This document shows, piece by piece, positions 9,765 through 17,648 of a DNA stretch of 64,000 nucleotides. The notes under the pieces are model-generated. The model saw only the letters and a list, made by a program, of their open reading frames with translations, did no database searches and was not told where the DNA came from. Position 1 is the first letter of the stretch; every line of letters begins with the position of its first letter. Source of the stretch: JAGOEY01 sp017997515 (GTDB taxonomy: Bacteria; Pseudomonadota; Gammaproteobacteria; Burkholderiales; Burkholderiaceae_C); the NCBI GenBank assembly GCA_026314275.1, contig CP111109.1, positions 3,906,001 through 3,970,000 of the forward strand, in the 5' to 3' direction. The position numbers and the translations under genes are program-made.

Positions 9765-10373
9765 ATGCTGTTGCGCTTGTTCGATCTTTTCGGCGTTGCT
9801 GTGTTTGCCATCAGCGGCGCACTTGCGGGCATCGCTGCACAGCTCGACCTGCTCGGCATCCTGGTGCTGGCCTCCGTCACCGCAGTGGGTGGCGGCACGA
9901 TCCGCGATCTGCTGCTGAACCGGCATCCCATCTTCTGGATCGAAGACCCCTGGCCCCTGTTCAGCATCGTGGGGGCCACTGTGTTGACCCTGCTGTGGGT
10001 GCGCCTGTTGCCCGTGCCGATGAATGCATTGCTGGTTGCCGATGCCTTCGGTCTGTCCTTGTTTGCCATGTCGGGCGCACGTATCGCCGAGAACGCCAGG
10101 TGCAGCCCGCTGGTGGTTATTTTGATGGGCACGATGACCGGCGCTGGCGGCGGGGTCGTGCGGGATCTGCTGTCGGCCAAGACACCGCTGATCCTGCACC
10201 AGGACATTTATGCTTCGGCCGCCATTGTGGGAATTGCCGTCTATTTGCTGCTGCGCGCAGCCAAAGCGCCTGCGGCGGTTGCACTGGCATTGGGCTTTTG
10301 CACAGTGGCGGCCACCCGTTTGGCGGCGATAGCGTTTGACCTGCGGCTTCCTGCGTTTGCGCTGCCGCAGTAA
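9765..10373 (+). CDS. Trimeric intracellular cation channel family protein (UPF0126)
   Basis: A 202-residue integral membrane protein with about seven hydrophobic segments. It shows the internal duplication typical of the family: FGVAVFAISGALAG with GGGTIRDLLL in the first half, and AFGLSLFAMSGARIAE with GGGVVRDLLS in the second. Prokaryotic TRIC homologues conduct monovalent cations. The physiological role in proteobacteria is not settled. It starts 23 bases after trhO, so co-transcription is possible. Confidence 0.85.
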   Translation: MLLRLFDLFGVAVFAISGALAGIAAQLDLLGILVLASVTAVGGGTIRDLLLNRHPIFWIEDPWPLFSIVGATVLTLLWVRLLPVPMNALLVADAFGLSLFAMSGARIAENARCSPLVVILMGTMTGAGGGVVRDLLSAKTPLILHQDIYASAAIVGIAVYLLLRAAKAPAAVALALGFCTVAATRLAAIAFDLRLPAFALPQ

Positions 10374-10375
10374 AG

Positions 10376-10441
10376 TCGCTACAAAAATATGAGCATCATG
10401 CGCAGGCGGAGCGTGCGCAAAGTGCCAATTCTGTCTTAAAA
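10376..10441. repeat. Dispersed repeat A, diverged copy 2
   Basis: GCTAC near the start, then ATGCGCAGG..GAGCGTGCGCA forming the paired GCGC core, then an AT-rich GCCAATTCTGTC end. It lies between two convergent genes and may act as a transcription stop. Confidence 0.45.
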
Positions 10442-10443
10442 AA

Positions 10444-11151
10444 TCACTCCCGCAGCACCCCCAACACCTCCGAGCGGAACTCCCGGCTGTACAGCACAAA
10501 CACCACCGCCAGTGTGGCCGCAATGAAAATGGTGGGCGAGAAAAACCAGCAGATCACTGCAAACGCGAAGTAATAGGCGCGCAGGCCCAGGTTGAAGGTT
10601 TCGGCCGCCATGCCCATGAGTTTGGCGCTGCGCAGTGCGTAGGCTTCGCGGTCGTGCAGGCCTTCGGCAAACTCCGCCGGGGGCGGCATCGAGCCGATGG
10701 CCAGCAGGCCAAAGCTGTACAGGCGCAGGCACCAGGTGAAACGGAAGAAGGCATACACAAAGATGCCGATGAGCAGCATGATCTTGAAGTCAAACACCAT
10801 GGTGCTGGTCTTCACGGCAAACGGCAGCTCGTGCACCAGCTCGACGGCACGCTCGCTGGTGCCCAGCAAGGCAGCCAAGCCCCCGATCACGATGATGGTG
10901 GTGGACGCAAAAAAGGATGGGCTGGCCGACAGGCTCTGCGCAATGATGCCGTCCAGCATACGCGGGTCACGCGCCACGGTCTGCAGCATCCAGGCGTGGC
11001 GGTAGCGGTTGGTCGTGGCCAGCAGGGTGCTGCCGTCGCTTGCGCTGGCGTGGTGCGAATACAGCGTGTAGCCCACCCACAGGCCCACAAACACGGCCAG
11101 GGCCAGCCAGTCAATCCAAGGGAGCAGGGTCAGTATGCGCATGGCCGCCAT
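10444..11151 (-). CDS. DUF599 family membrane protein
   Basis: 235 residues with a transmembrane segment near residues 12-30 and further hydrophobic segments near 75-95, 115-140 and 190-225. The pattern WVGYTLYSHH, then NRYRHAWMLQTVARDPRMLDG and FRFTWCLRLYSFG, matches the DUF599 family. The function is unknown. The first ATG (11151) and the next (11142, MRILTL) are both possible starts. Co-oriented with the pirin gene behind it. Confidence 0.8.
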   Translation of the reverse strand: MAAMRILTLLPWIDWLALAVFVGLWVGYTLYSHHASASDGSTLLATTNRYRHAWMLQTVARDPRMLDGIIAQSLSASPSFFASTTIIVIGGLAALLGTSERAVELVHELPFAVKTSTMVFDFKIMLLIGIFVYAFFRFTWCLRLYSFGLLAIGSMPPPAEFAEGLHDREAYALRSAKLMGMAAETFNLGLRAYYFAFAVICWFFSPTIFIAATLAVVFVLYSREFRSEVLGVLRE

Positions 11152-11172
11152 GGTAGCGACCCGCCAAGACGT

Positions 11173-12072
11173 TTACGCCCCGGGTTTGCGCGCGGGGCGG
11201 TCCGGCACGGGGATAAATTCGGTCTCGCCCTGCACCTGGCCCATGCCGGTGGCGGCGTCCATACGGCCCCAACGCGCAGCTGCATCGTCGATCAGCGCGT
11301 TGTCACTGGCCACGAAGTTCCACCAGATGTGGCGGTAGCCCTGCGACGCACCGCCCAGCACCATGTAGCGCCCGCCTTCGGGGCTGCTCAGTTGTACAGG
11401 CTGGCCGGGCTCCAGCACCGCCAGGGTCTGGACTGCTACGACCTGGCCGTCCACCTGCAGCGCGGCGTCTACGGTGTAGATGGCCATTTCATCGGCGAGT
11501 GCGGGTAGCTCCAGCTGCGCGCCGGGCTCCAGGCGCAGCTCCAAATACAGCGTGGGAGCCAGCGTGGCGACGGGTGATATCTGGCCAAACGCGCTGCCCA
11601 CCAGCACCCGCACCACGGCACCGGCCAAATTCACCTCGGGGATGTCGCTGGCGGGGGTGTGGACGAAGGACGGTGTGGTGGCCTCATGCGCCTGCGGCAG
11701 CGCCACCCACAGCTGGATGCCGTGGTTGACGTACTGCACATTCTGCAGCCGCTCGGGCCGCCTTTCGGAGTGCACGATACCGTGGCCGGCCGTCATCCAG
11801 TTGATGGCTCCGGGGGTGATCTCCTGCACCGAGCCCAGGTTGTCGCGGTGCATGATCGCGCCGTCGAACAGGTAGGTCACGGTGGCCAGGCCGATGTGGG
11901 GATGGGGCCGCACATCGCGGTTCAGGCCGGGTTCTTCCGTCACCGGGCCGAAATGGTCAAAAAACAGGAAGGGCCCCACCGACTGGCGTGCGCCCGAAGG
12001 CAGCAGCCGCCGCACCACAAAACCGCCGCCCAGGTCTTTGTTGTGGCCGGTGAGTTGCAGTGTGACTGGCAT
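11173..12072 (-). CDS. Pirin family protein
   Basis: Bicupin metalloprotein of 299 residues. The N-terminal cupin has the expected metal ligands in RPHPHIGLATVTYLFDG and in GHGIVHSERRPE. Pirins bind iron; some have quercetin 2,3-dioxygenase activity, others regulate partners. The substrate here is not known. A good AAGGAACC ribosome site precedes the ATG. It is the last gene of the cluster 14.2 to 11.2 kb that contains a second pirin, DoxX and a flavodoxin. Confidence 0.88.
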   Translation of the reverse strand: MPVTLQLTGHNKDLGGGFVVRRLLPSGARQSVGPFLFFDHFGPVTEEPGLNRDVRPHPHIGLATVTYLFDGAIMHRDNLGSVQEITPGAINWMTAGHGIVHSERRPERLQNVQYVNHGIQLWVALPQAHEATTPSFVHTPASDIPEVNLAGAVVRVLVGSAFGQISPVATLAPTLYLELRLEPGAQLELPALADEMAIYTVDAALQVDGQVVAVQTLAVLEPGQPVQLSSPEGGRYMVLGGASQGYRHIWWNFVASDNALIDDAAARWGRMDAATGMGQVQGETEFIPVPDRPARKPGA

Positions 12073-12130
12073 GGAGGTTCCTTCGTGGGTTTGACTGATT
12101 CAGTTATCCATTGCGCTGGCGCAACCCCAC

Positions 12131-12256
12131 CCATCGAATGGCTGCGGAGCAAGCCATGCCAGGGCACCCGCGGAACTGGCTTTGCCAGGCCGCTGGGTGC
12201 GCCCCCTCCGGCCGAAGGCCAGAGAGGGGGAGCGGCGAAGCCGCATGGGGGGTGTT
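12131..12256. repeat. Dispersed repeat B, copy 2 (reverse orientation)
   Basis: Contains GGAACTGGCTTTGCCAGGCC and a GGGGGAGCGGCGAAGCC end, the reverse complement of the family consensus. It fills the gap between the flavodoxin and pirin genes. Confidence 0.7.
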
Positions 12257-12261
12257 TCATC

Positions 12262-12813
12262 TCAGCCCTTGCGTGTGACGACTTCGGCTACACGCTGACC
12301 ATAGAGTTTGCCTGTTTCCAGGTCGCCCGGCAGCATTTCTGCGGCACTGGCGTCGGACGGCGAGGTGGCCAACAAACCACCGTAGCCGCCCACATAGTTG
12401 GGCGAATTACGCGTGGCCGCCTTGTTGTTGCTGGGCATGATGCCCAGGCTGACCCAGAAGCCACTGTGCTGCATGGCCAGTTGCCACAGGAAGGTCAGCG
12501 TGGCGAACTTGTCGCCGTTCATGGTAGCGCTGTTGGTGAAGCCGCCGAAGAACTTGTCCTTCCACTGCTGCGAGTACCAGGCCTTGGAGCTGGCATCGGC
12601 AAACTTCTTGAACTGCCAGCTGGGGCCACCCATGTAGGTGGGTGTGCCGAAGATGATGCCGTCGGCTGCAGCCAGGGTGTCCCAGCCACCTTCGGGCAGG
12701 TTGCCATCGGCGTCGATGGCGAGCAGCTCGGCATTCGCGCCCTCGGCCACACACTGGGCCAGCCGCTGGGTATGGCCGTAGCCGGAGTGGTAAACAACAA
12801 CAATCTTTGCCAT
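12262..12813 (-). CDS. Flavodoxin / NAD(P)H:quinone oxidoreductase-like protein
   Basis: 183 residues from the ATG at 12813, which has AAGGAAA upstream. A longer reading to 12855 enters non-coding sequence. The FMN-binding loop is VVYHSGYGHTQ at the N-terminus, followed by GIIFGTPTYMGGPSWQFKKF and FTNSATMNGDKFATL, as in WrbA-type and other two-electron quinone reductases. It is shorter and more divergent than WrbA itself. It belongs to the LysR-linked pirin/DoxX cluster, which suggests a role in quinone or electrophile detoxification. Confidence 0.8.
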   Translation of the reverse strand: MAKIVVVYHSGYGHTQRLAQCVAEGANAELLAIDADGNLPEGGWDTLAAADGIIFGTPTYMGGPSWQFKKFADASSKAWYSQQWKDKFFGGFTNSATMNGDKFATLTFLWQLAMQHSGFWVSLGIMPSNNKAATRNSPNYVGGYGGLLATSPSDASAAEMLPGDLETGKLYGQRVAEVVTRKG

Positions 12814-12861
12814 GGTCAATTTCCTTAAAACAATCAAAAAACCCTGCGGCCTCAACGTTCA

Positions 12862-12974
12862 GAAGGCCGCGGAGCAGGCCATACCAGTGCACCCGCGGAA
12901 CCGGCTTTGCCGGGCCGCCAGGTGCGCCCCCTTCGCGCAGCAGAAAGGGGGAGCTGCGAAGCAGCTGGGGGGTT
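12862..12974. repeat. Dispersed repeat B, copy 3 (reverse orientation)
   Basis: Contains GGAACCGGCTTTGCCGGGCC and ends in CTGGGGGGT, just after the doxX-like stop. Closest in form to copy 2. Confidence 0.7.
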
Positions 12975-12975
12975 A

Positions 12976-13398
12976 TTACGTCTTGTCGAGACTCAAGCGG
13001 CCAGGGCCAAACGCGGCGAAGGCCAGCAGACCACCGGCAATGGCAATGTTCTTCCAGAACATCAGCTGGTTCACAAAGGCTTTCTCAGCAGGCAGCGCCC
13101 AGTAGTTGTGGAAGAACACGGCGGCAGCCACGGTGAACAGGGCCAGCACAAAAGCCACCCAGCGGGTCTTGAAGCCCACCAGCAGCAGCACACCAAAACC
13201 CAGCTCGACCAGGATGGCCAGCGCCGCACCGGCTGCGGGCAAAGGCAGCCCCACCGAGCCGATGTAGCCCACGGTGCCTGCAAAACCGGTGAGTTTGGAG
13301 AAACCGGCCGGAATAAACAGGGCGGCCAGCAGGATACGACCGAGCAACGCCAGAGCGTCGTGGCCAATGGAAGGGGATGAAGTGGTATTGGTAGCCAT
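12976..13398 (-). CDS. DoxX family membrane protein
   Basis: 140 residues with four predicted transmembrane helices. GRILLAALFIPAGFSKLTGF is the family signature, and the C-terminal FWKNIAIAGGLLAF helix is also typical. DoxX/YphA-type proteins are small quinone-linked membrane proteins with often uncertain roles. A GGAG site precedes the ATG. Between the flavodoxin gene and the second pirin gene. Confidence 0.85.
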   Translation of the reverse strand: MATNTTSSPSIGHDALALLGRILLAALFIPAGFSKLTGFAGTVGYIGSVGLPLPAAGAALAILVELGFGVLLLVGFKTRWVAFVLALFTVAAAVFFHNYWALPAEKAFVNQLMFWKNIAIAGGLLAFAAFGPGRLSLDKT

Positions 13399-13452
13399 GG
13401 TGAAACTCCTCAGTGGAAAAATTGAAAGGGAAAAAACTTAAACACGCGCAAA

Positions 13453-14151
13453 TCAAGCAGCCAGGTCAAACACCAGCACTTCGGCATCAACGCCTGCGTC
13501 CAGCGTCAGCAGCGATTCGTCGGCCAGCAGTGCAGCATCACCGGCTTTCAGTGTGCGGCCATTGGCATCCAGCTGGCCACGCACCAGGAACACATAGGCC
13601 TTGCGCTGCGGGTCCAGCGGCAGACTGGTCTTTTCCGCGCCATCCAGCAGGCCCGCATACAGCGCCGCATCGGCATGGATGGTGACAGAGCCATGGGCAC
13701 CGTCGGGTGACGCCACGAGCCGCAATGTGCCACGTTTTTCTGCGGGCGCAAATGTCTTTTGCTCATAACTTGCCGCGATTCCGCGCACATTGGGTTGAAT
13801 CCAGATCTGCAGGAAATGGCTCTCACTGGGTGCGTGGTTGTATTCGCTGTGCTGCACACCGTTGCCTGCACTCATACGCTGCACGTCACCGGGTGGAATG
13901 GTCTTGACGTTGCCCATGCTGTCCTTGTGGGCCACTTCACCTTCCATCACGTAGCTGATGATTTCCATGTCGCGGTGGCTGTGGGTGCCAAAACCCATAC
14001 CGGGTGCAATACGGTCTTCGTTGATGACCCGCAGGTTGCCCCAGCCCATGTGCTGGGCGTCGTAGTAGCCTGCGAACGAGAAACTGTGGAAGGACTTGAG
14101 CCAGCCATGGTCTGCATAACCGCGGTCTTGGGAAGGGCGAATTGTCAGCAT
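13453..14151 (-). CDS. Pirin family protein (YhaK-like)
   Basis: 232 residues. The short bicupin form opens with GWLKSFHSFSFAGYYD, and the metal site is in GTHSHRDMEIISYVMEG and GVQHSEYN. This matches the YhaK/short pirin subgroup, sensors of redox stress or quercetinases. An AAGGAGAG Shine-Dalgarno precedes the ATG. It is first in the cluster and divergent from the LysR gene, with a perfect palindrome between them, so it is the likely target of that regulator. Confidence 0.88.
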   Translation of the reverse strand: MLTIRPSQDRGYADHGWLKSFHSFSFAGYYDAQHMGWGNLRVINEDRIAPGMGFGTHSHRDMEIISYVMEGEVAHKDSMGNVKTIPPGDVQRMSAGNGVQHSEYNHAPSESHFLQIWIQPNVRGIAASYEQKTFAPAEKRGTLRLVASPDGAHGSVTIHADAALYAGLLDGAEKTSLPLDPQRKAYVFLVRGQLDANGRTLKAGDAALLADESLLTLDAGVDAEVLVFDLAA

Positions 14152-14226
14152 GAATATCTCTCCTTGTGAAGACTGAACTTTATGCGCCGAGACGTGTTTT
14201 GACGTCCATTCCGTTTGATGAAATAC

Positions 14227-14241
14227 TTCAAATAATTTGAA
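14227..14241. promoter_or_regulatory. Likely LysR operator (T-N11-A palindrome)
   Basis: TTCAAATAATTTGAA is a perfect 7+1+7 palindrome containing T-N11-A, placed 16 bases before the LysR start codon and 86 bases from the pirin start. LysR regulators commonly bind such sites between divergent genes. Binding is inferred. Confidence 0.55.
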
Positions 14242-14257
14242 CTAACATTGCGCCACC

Positions 14258-15187
14258 ATGCAAATATCCCGCCACGTACTCACGCCCGATGCTTTGGCCA
14301 TGCTGCAGACCATCGCCGAAGAAGGCAGCTTTGCCGGTGCGGCCCGCGCGCTGGGCCTGGTGCCCAGTGCCCTCACCTACCGCGTGCGGCAGATAGAAGA
14401 TGCACTCGACGTGCTGCTGTTCGACCGCAGCGCCCGCCAAGCCGTCCCCACCGAGGCGGGGGCCGAGCTGCTGCGCGAAGGGGCTCGGCTGCTGCTGGAG
14501 ATCGACGCCGTGGCGCACCGTGTCAAACGGGTCGCCACGGGCTGGGAGCCCCAACTCACCCTGGCCGTGGACGGCATCATTGCGCGCACCACCTTGCTGG
14601 AGCTGGTGGAAGCTTTTTTTGCACTGCAGCCCCCCACGCGCCTCAAGATCCGCGACGAAATCCTGTCGGGCACGCTGGAGGCGCTCACCTCCGGCCAGGC
14701 CGACCTGTCGATCGGGGTTGTGACGGAGGCCGCCAACACCACAGGCATCCAGGTCAAACCCCTTGGCAACGTGCCTTTCATTTATGCCGTCGCCCCGCAC
14801 CACCCTTTGGCCACTGCGGCAGAACCCATCACCGACGACATGCTGCGCCAGCACCGCGCCATTGCCGTAGCCGACTCGGTACAGCGCGGCGGGTCGGTGA
14901 CGGTGGGCCTGCTCAGCGGCCAGGACGTGTTCACCGTGCCCAGCATGCAGACCAAGGTGCAGGCCCAGCTGCGCGGGCTCGGTGGCGGCTTTCTGCCCGA
15001 ACCTGCTGTGCGGCCGTATGTGGAGACCGGCATGCTGGTGGTCAAACGGGTGGCCCGCCCGCCGCGCCAGATCCCCGTGAGTTACGCCTGGCGCACCGGC
15101 ACACGCCAGCCCGGGCGGGCGCTGCAGTGGTGGCTGGACCAGTTGCAAAGCACCACCACCCGCGCCGCTTTGCTCGAGTGGCGGTGA
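14258..15187 (+). CDS. LysR family transcriptional regulator
   Basis: 309 residues. The N-terminal winged helix-turn-helix is in EEGSFAGAARALGLVPSALT with RVRQIEDALDVLLFDRS. The C-terminal part is a periplasmic-binding-type effector domain. Its adjacency to the divergent pirin-DoxX-flavodoxin-pirin cluster suggests that it controls it. Homologous LysR-pirin-DoxX arrangements are common in Burkholderiales. The effector is unknown. Confidence 0.9.
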   Translation: MQISRHVLTPDALAMLQTIAEEGSFAGAARALGLVPSALTYRVRQIEDALDVLLFDRSARQAVPTEAGAELLREGARLLLEIDAVAHRVKRVATGWEPQLTLAVDGIIARTTLLELVEAFFALQPPTRLKIRDEILSGTLEALTSGQADLSIGVVTEAANTTGIQVKPLGNVPFIYAVAPHHPLATAAEPITDDMLRQHRAIAVADSVQRGGSVTVGLLSGQDVFTVPSMQTKVQAQLRGLGGGFLPEPAVRPYVETGMLVVKRVARPPRQIPVSYAWRTGTRQPGRALQWWLDQLQSTTTRAALLEWR

Positions 15188-15193
15188 ATAGGT

Positions 15194-15300
15194 ACACCCC
15201 CAGGCTTTTTCACTGCGTGTAAACGCCAACCCCCTTGCAGGGGGCAACACCGACGGCCCGGCAGAGCCGGTTCCGTGGTGTTTGCTGGAGGGGTGCTTGG
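15194..15300. repeat. Dispersed repeat B, copy 4
   Basis: Begins CACCCCCAGGCT seven bases after the LysR stop codon and contains CCCCCTTGCAGGGGG, GGCAGAGCC and GTGTTTGCTGGAGGGGTGC. The position right behind a stop codon suits a transcription stop or mRNA 3' end. Confidence 0.7.
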
Positions 15301-15423
15301 CGCTTTGCGCCTTGCACTGTTTGGGACACAGGGTTCACCACGAACGAACGGGGTAGAGCGGGCGTGTAGAGTGGTGGTGTTCACAACCTGAACTGTATAA
15401 ATCCAATCAGCCTAGGGGACCCT

Positions 15424-16515
15424 ATGACACGCCGTACCAAACCGTTGCGCCCTCCCGCCACAGAGACCGCCGACACCCCTTCCGGACAAAAACATTTCGC
15501 CGTCATCGGTGCAGGTATTGCAGGTATCACCTGCGCCCGCACGCTGCTGCAGGCTGGCCACCGCGTCACGGTGTTCGAGAAAAGTGCTGGTGTGGCAGGC
15601 CGCATGGCCACGCGTGACAGTGCCTTTGGCAGCTTTGACCACGGCGCGCAGTATTTCACCGTGCGCGACCCGCGTTTTGCGCTGGCGCTGGACACCGCCA
15701 AGGGTGTCAGCCGCCCTTGGAGCGCCACCACCGTGCGGGTGCTCGACACCTTTGGCCGGGTGGCCGCCGCCGGGCTGGCTGCACGCGAACCGCATTGGGT
15801 GCCCTCCCCCGGCATGAACGCGCTGGTGCGCCGCTGGGCGCAGCCGCTGGCCGCCAGCACCGAGCTGGAAACCCAAGTCACCCGCATCGAACGCGACGCG
15901 CTGAACCGCCAGCAATGGCAACTGCGCACCACCGGCACCCCGGGCACGCCTGATGCACAACATGTTTTCTCGGGCTTTGACGGCGTGATGCTGGCCATAC
16001 CCAACCCACAGGCGCATGCCCTGCTGCAAGCCTCGTCGCTGCTGCCCCGCATGGCGCAGCAGATCGCCAAGGTCGAAGTGGCTCCGTGCTGGACACTGAT
16101 GCTGGCTTTTCCGCAAGCCATCGCCACCCGCATCGGCCCGCAGTGGAACGCCGCCCGCAGCACCCACCACCGCATCGCTTGGCTGGCACGCGAGTCGTCC
16201 AAGCCGGGCCGCGGGGGCATCGAACGCTGGACGGTGCAGGCGAGCGCGGCCTGGTCGCTCGAACACCTGGAAGACGACGCCCCACGCATCCAGGCCAAGA
16301 TGCTCAAGGCGTTTTCCGAAGTCACCGGCGTACGCGCCGAGCCGTCACATGCCGAAGTGCACCGCTGGCGTTATGCCCAAACCACCACCCCCCTTGGTGC
16401 CAGCCACCTGTGGGACGCCAAGAGTGGCATTGGTGCCTGCGGTGACTGGTGTATCGGCCACCGGGTGGAAGACGCGTTTGTCTCGGGCCTGGAACTGGCG
16501 CTGGCCGCGCTGTAA
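15424..16515 (+). CDS. NAD(P)/FAD-dependent oxidoreductase (renalase-like)
   Basis: 363 residues. A Rossmann FAD motif at about 25-55, VIGAGIAGITCARTL then VFEKSAGVAGRMATR, is followed by FGSFDHGAQYFT, which is characteristic of the renalase/amine-oxidase-like subgroup. The C-terminal dinucleotide motif is IGACGDWCIG with VEDAFVSGLELA. The substrate is unknown. An AGGGGA site precedes the ATG. It is eight bases from gluQ and probably in one operon with it and trmB. Confidence 0.82.
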   Translation: MTRRTKPLRPPATETADTPSGQKHFAVIGAGIAGITCARTLLQAGHRVTVFEKSAGVAGRMATRDSAFGSFDHGAQYFTVRDPRFALALDTAKGVSRPWSATTVRVLDTFGRVAAAGLAAREPHWVPSPGMNALVRRWAQPLAASTELETQVTRIERDALNRQQWQLRTTGTPGTPDAQHVFSGFDGVMLAIPNPQAHALLQASSLLPRMAQQIAKVEVAPCWTLMLAFPQAIATRIGPQWNAARSTHHRIAWLARESSKPGRGGIERWTVQASAAWSLEHLEDDAPRIQAKMLKAFSEVTGVRAEPSHAEVHRWRYAQTTTPLGASHLWDAKSGIGACGDWCIGHRVEDAFVSGLELALAAL

Positions 16516-16523
16516 TTGCCACC

Positions 16524-17648
16524 TTGGTTTCCAGCTACCGGGGCAGATTCGCCCCCTCTCCCACGGGCCCGCTGCATGCGGGCTCTTTGGTTGCGGCCCT
16601 CGCCAGCTGGCTTGACGCCCGCGCCCACAGTGGCGTGTGGCTGGTGCGTATCGAAGACGTGGACACCCCGCGTTGTATCCCCGGCGCAGACACCACCATC
16701 CTGCAGCAACTAGCGTTGTGTGGGCTGGTGCCAGACGAAGCCCCGGTCTGGCAGTCGCAACGCGGTGCGCTGTACCAGCAGGCGCTAGACCAACTCGTGC
16801 GCAACGGCCTGGCCTACCCCTGTGGCTGCTCCCGCAAAGACATTGAAGAAACCTGGGCCGCACGCGGTGTGGAGCCCACCCGACACAGCGCCATGCCTTA
16901 CCCCGGCACCTGCCGCGACGGCCTGCACGGGCGGGCTGCACGCGCCTGGCGGCTGAAAGTGGGATTGGACAGCGGTATTTTTAAGAAAAATAAGCCTCCA
17001 GCGCCCGCCCCACCTGCGCAAGCAGCTATCAATACCGAAGCAAACAACATACTGCACTGGCACGACCGCCGCCTGGGCGCGCAGCAGCAAGACGTGGCGC
17101 GCGAGGTGGGCGACTTCATCCTCAAACGTGCTGACGGCCTGTGGGCGTACCAGTTGGCCGTGGTGGTGGACGACGCCGCACAAGGCATCACCCACATCGT
17201 GCGCGGCGAAGACCTGGCCGACAACACCCCGCGCCAGATCGTGCTGCAGCAGGCGCTAGGAGCCTGTCGGGCTTGGAGCGTCGAAAGCGAAAATCAGCCT
17301 CAGCGAGGACAGTTTGCGCCGGATTTGCAGGCCCATAGCATGGCTATGGGTCAAAAAAACGGTGAAAAATGGACCGCTGCGGTCGATTTGCAGCCGACGA
17401 TTTCCAAGCCCGACAGGCTCCTAAATGTGCCCACACCGCACTACCTGCACACCCCGCTGGTGCGCGCGGCCGATGGCGAAAAACTATCCAAACAGAATGG
17501 CGCACAGCCATTGGACCTGGCCGATCCACTGGCCGCGCTAAACCTTGCCGCGGCCATGCTCGGCCTGCCGCCCGCGGCCAGTGACGCGGCGGACGCGCTG
17601 CGGCAATGGGTGCCTGCGTGGCAGGCTCTCTACAATCCTGTCCCGTGA
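16524..17648 (+). CDS. gluQ: Glutamyl-Q tRNA(Asp) synthetase with two in-frame insertions
   Basis: Attaches glutamate to queuosine at the wobble base of tRNA(Asp). The HIGH-like motif APSPTGPLHAGS lies close to the N-terminus, zinc-ligand cysteines are in YPCGCSRKD and YPGTCR, and the KMSKS-like motif is EKLSKQNGA. The TTG at 16524 places the start six codons before RFAPSP as in relatives; an ATG at 16449 would overlap the previous gene. The product is 374 residues where the family has about 300. The excess is two repeats: a roughly 20-codon segment from dispersed repeat A (16975-17035) and a 55-codon MITE-like insert (17259-17423). Both keep the frame. The insert falls between QQAL and NVPTPHYLHTPL, normally contiguous. 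Confidence 0.85.
   Translation: MVSSYRGRFAPSPTGPLHAGSLVAALASWLDARAHSGVWLVRIEDVDTPRCIPGADTTILQQLALCGLVPDEAPVWQSQRGALYQQALDQLVRNGLAYPCGCSRKDIEETWAARGVEPTRHSAMPYPGTCRDGLHGRAARAWRLKVGLDSGIFKKNKPPAPAPPAQAAINTEANNILHWHDRRLGAQQQDVAREVGDFILKRADGLWAYQLAVVVDDAAQGITHIVRGEDLADNTPRQIVLQQALGACRAWSVESENQPQRGQFAPDLQAHSMAMGQKNGEKWTAAVDLQPTISKPDRLLNVPTPHYLHTPLVRAADGEKLSKQNGAQPLDLADPLAALNLAAAMLGLPPAASDAADALRQWVPAWQALYNPVP
16975..17035. repeat. Dispersed repeat A, copy 3, inside gluQ (reverse orientation)
   Basis: AAGCCTCCAGCGCCCG..CTGCGCAAGCAGCTATCAATA is a good copy of the family core in reverse orientation. It is read in frame as a Lys/Pro/Ala-rich stretch between the cysteine region and HWHDRRLGAQ. Confidence 0.7.
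17257..17423. mobile_element. MITE-like element inserted in gluQ
   Basis: The ends are a perfect inverted repeat: GGAGCCTGTCGGGCTTGGA at 17259-17277 and its reverse complement at 17403-17421. The repeat extends to 21 bp if the flanking TA at 17257-17258 and 17422-17423 is included. TA on both sides fits a TA target duplication as made by IS630/Tc1-type transposases. Element plus one TA is 165 bp, exactly 55 codons, all open. Inside are further palindromes, including CCCATAGC..GCTATGGG at 17332-17350. It has no transposase, so it would be non-autonomous. A REP-type element is the alternative. Confidence 0.7.

Noticed and set aside
15386..15410. LexA-like sequence CTGTATAAATCCAATCAG before the FAD oxidoreductase
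   Set aside because: The left half fits CTGTATA, but the right half is not ACAG, so the palindrome is broken.
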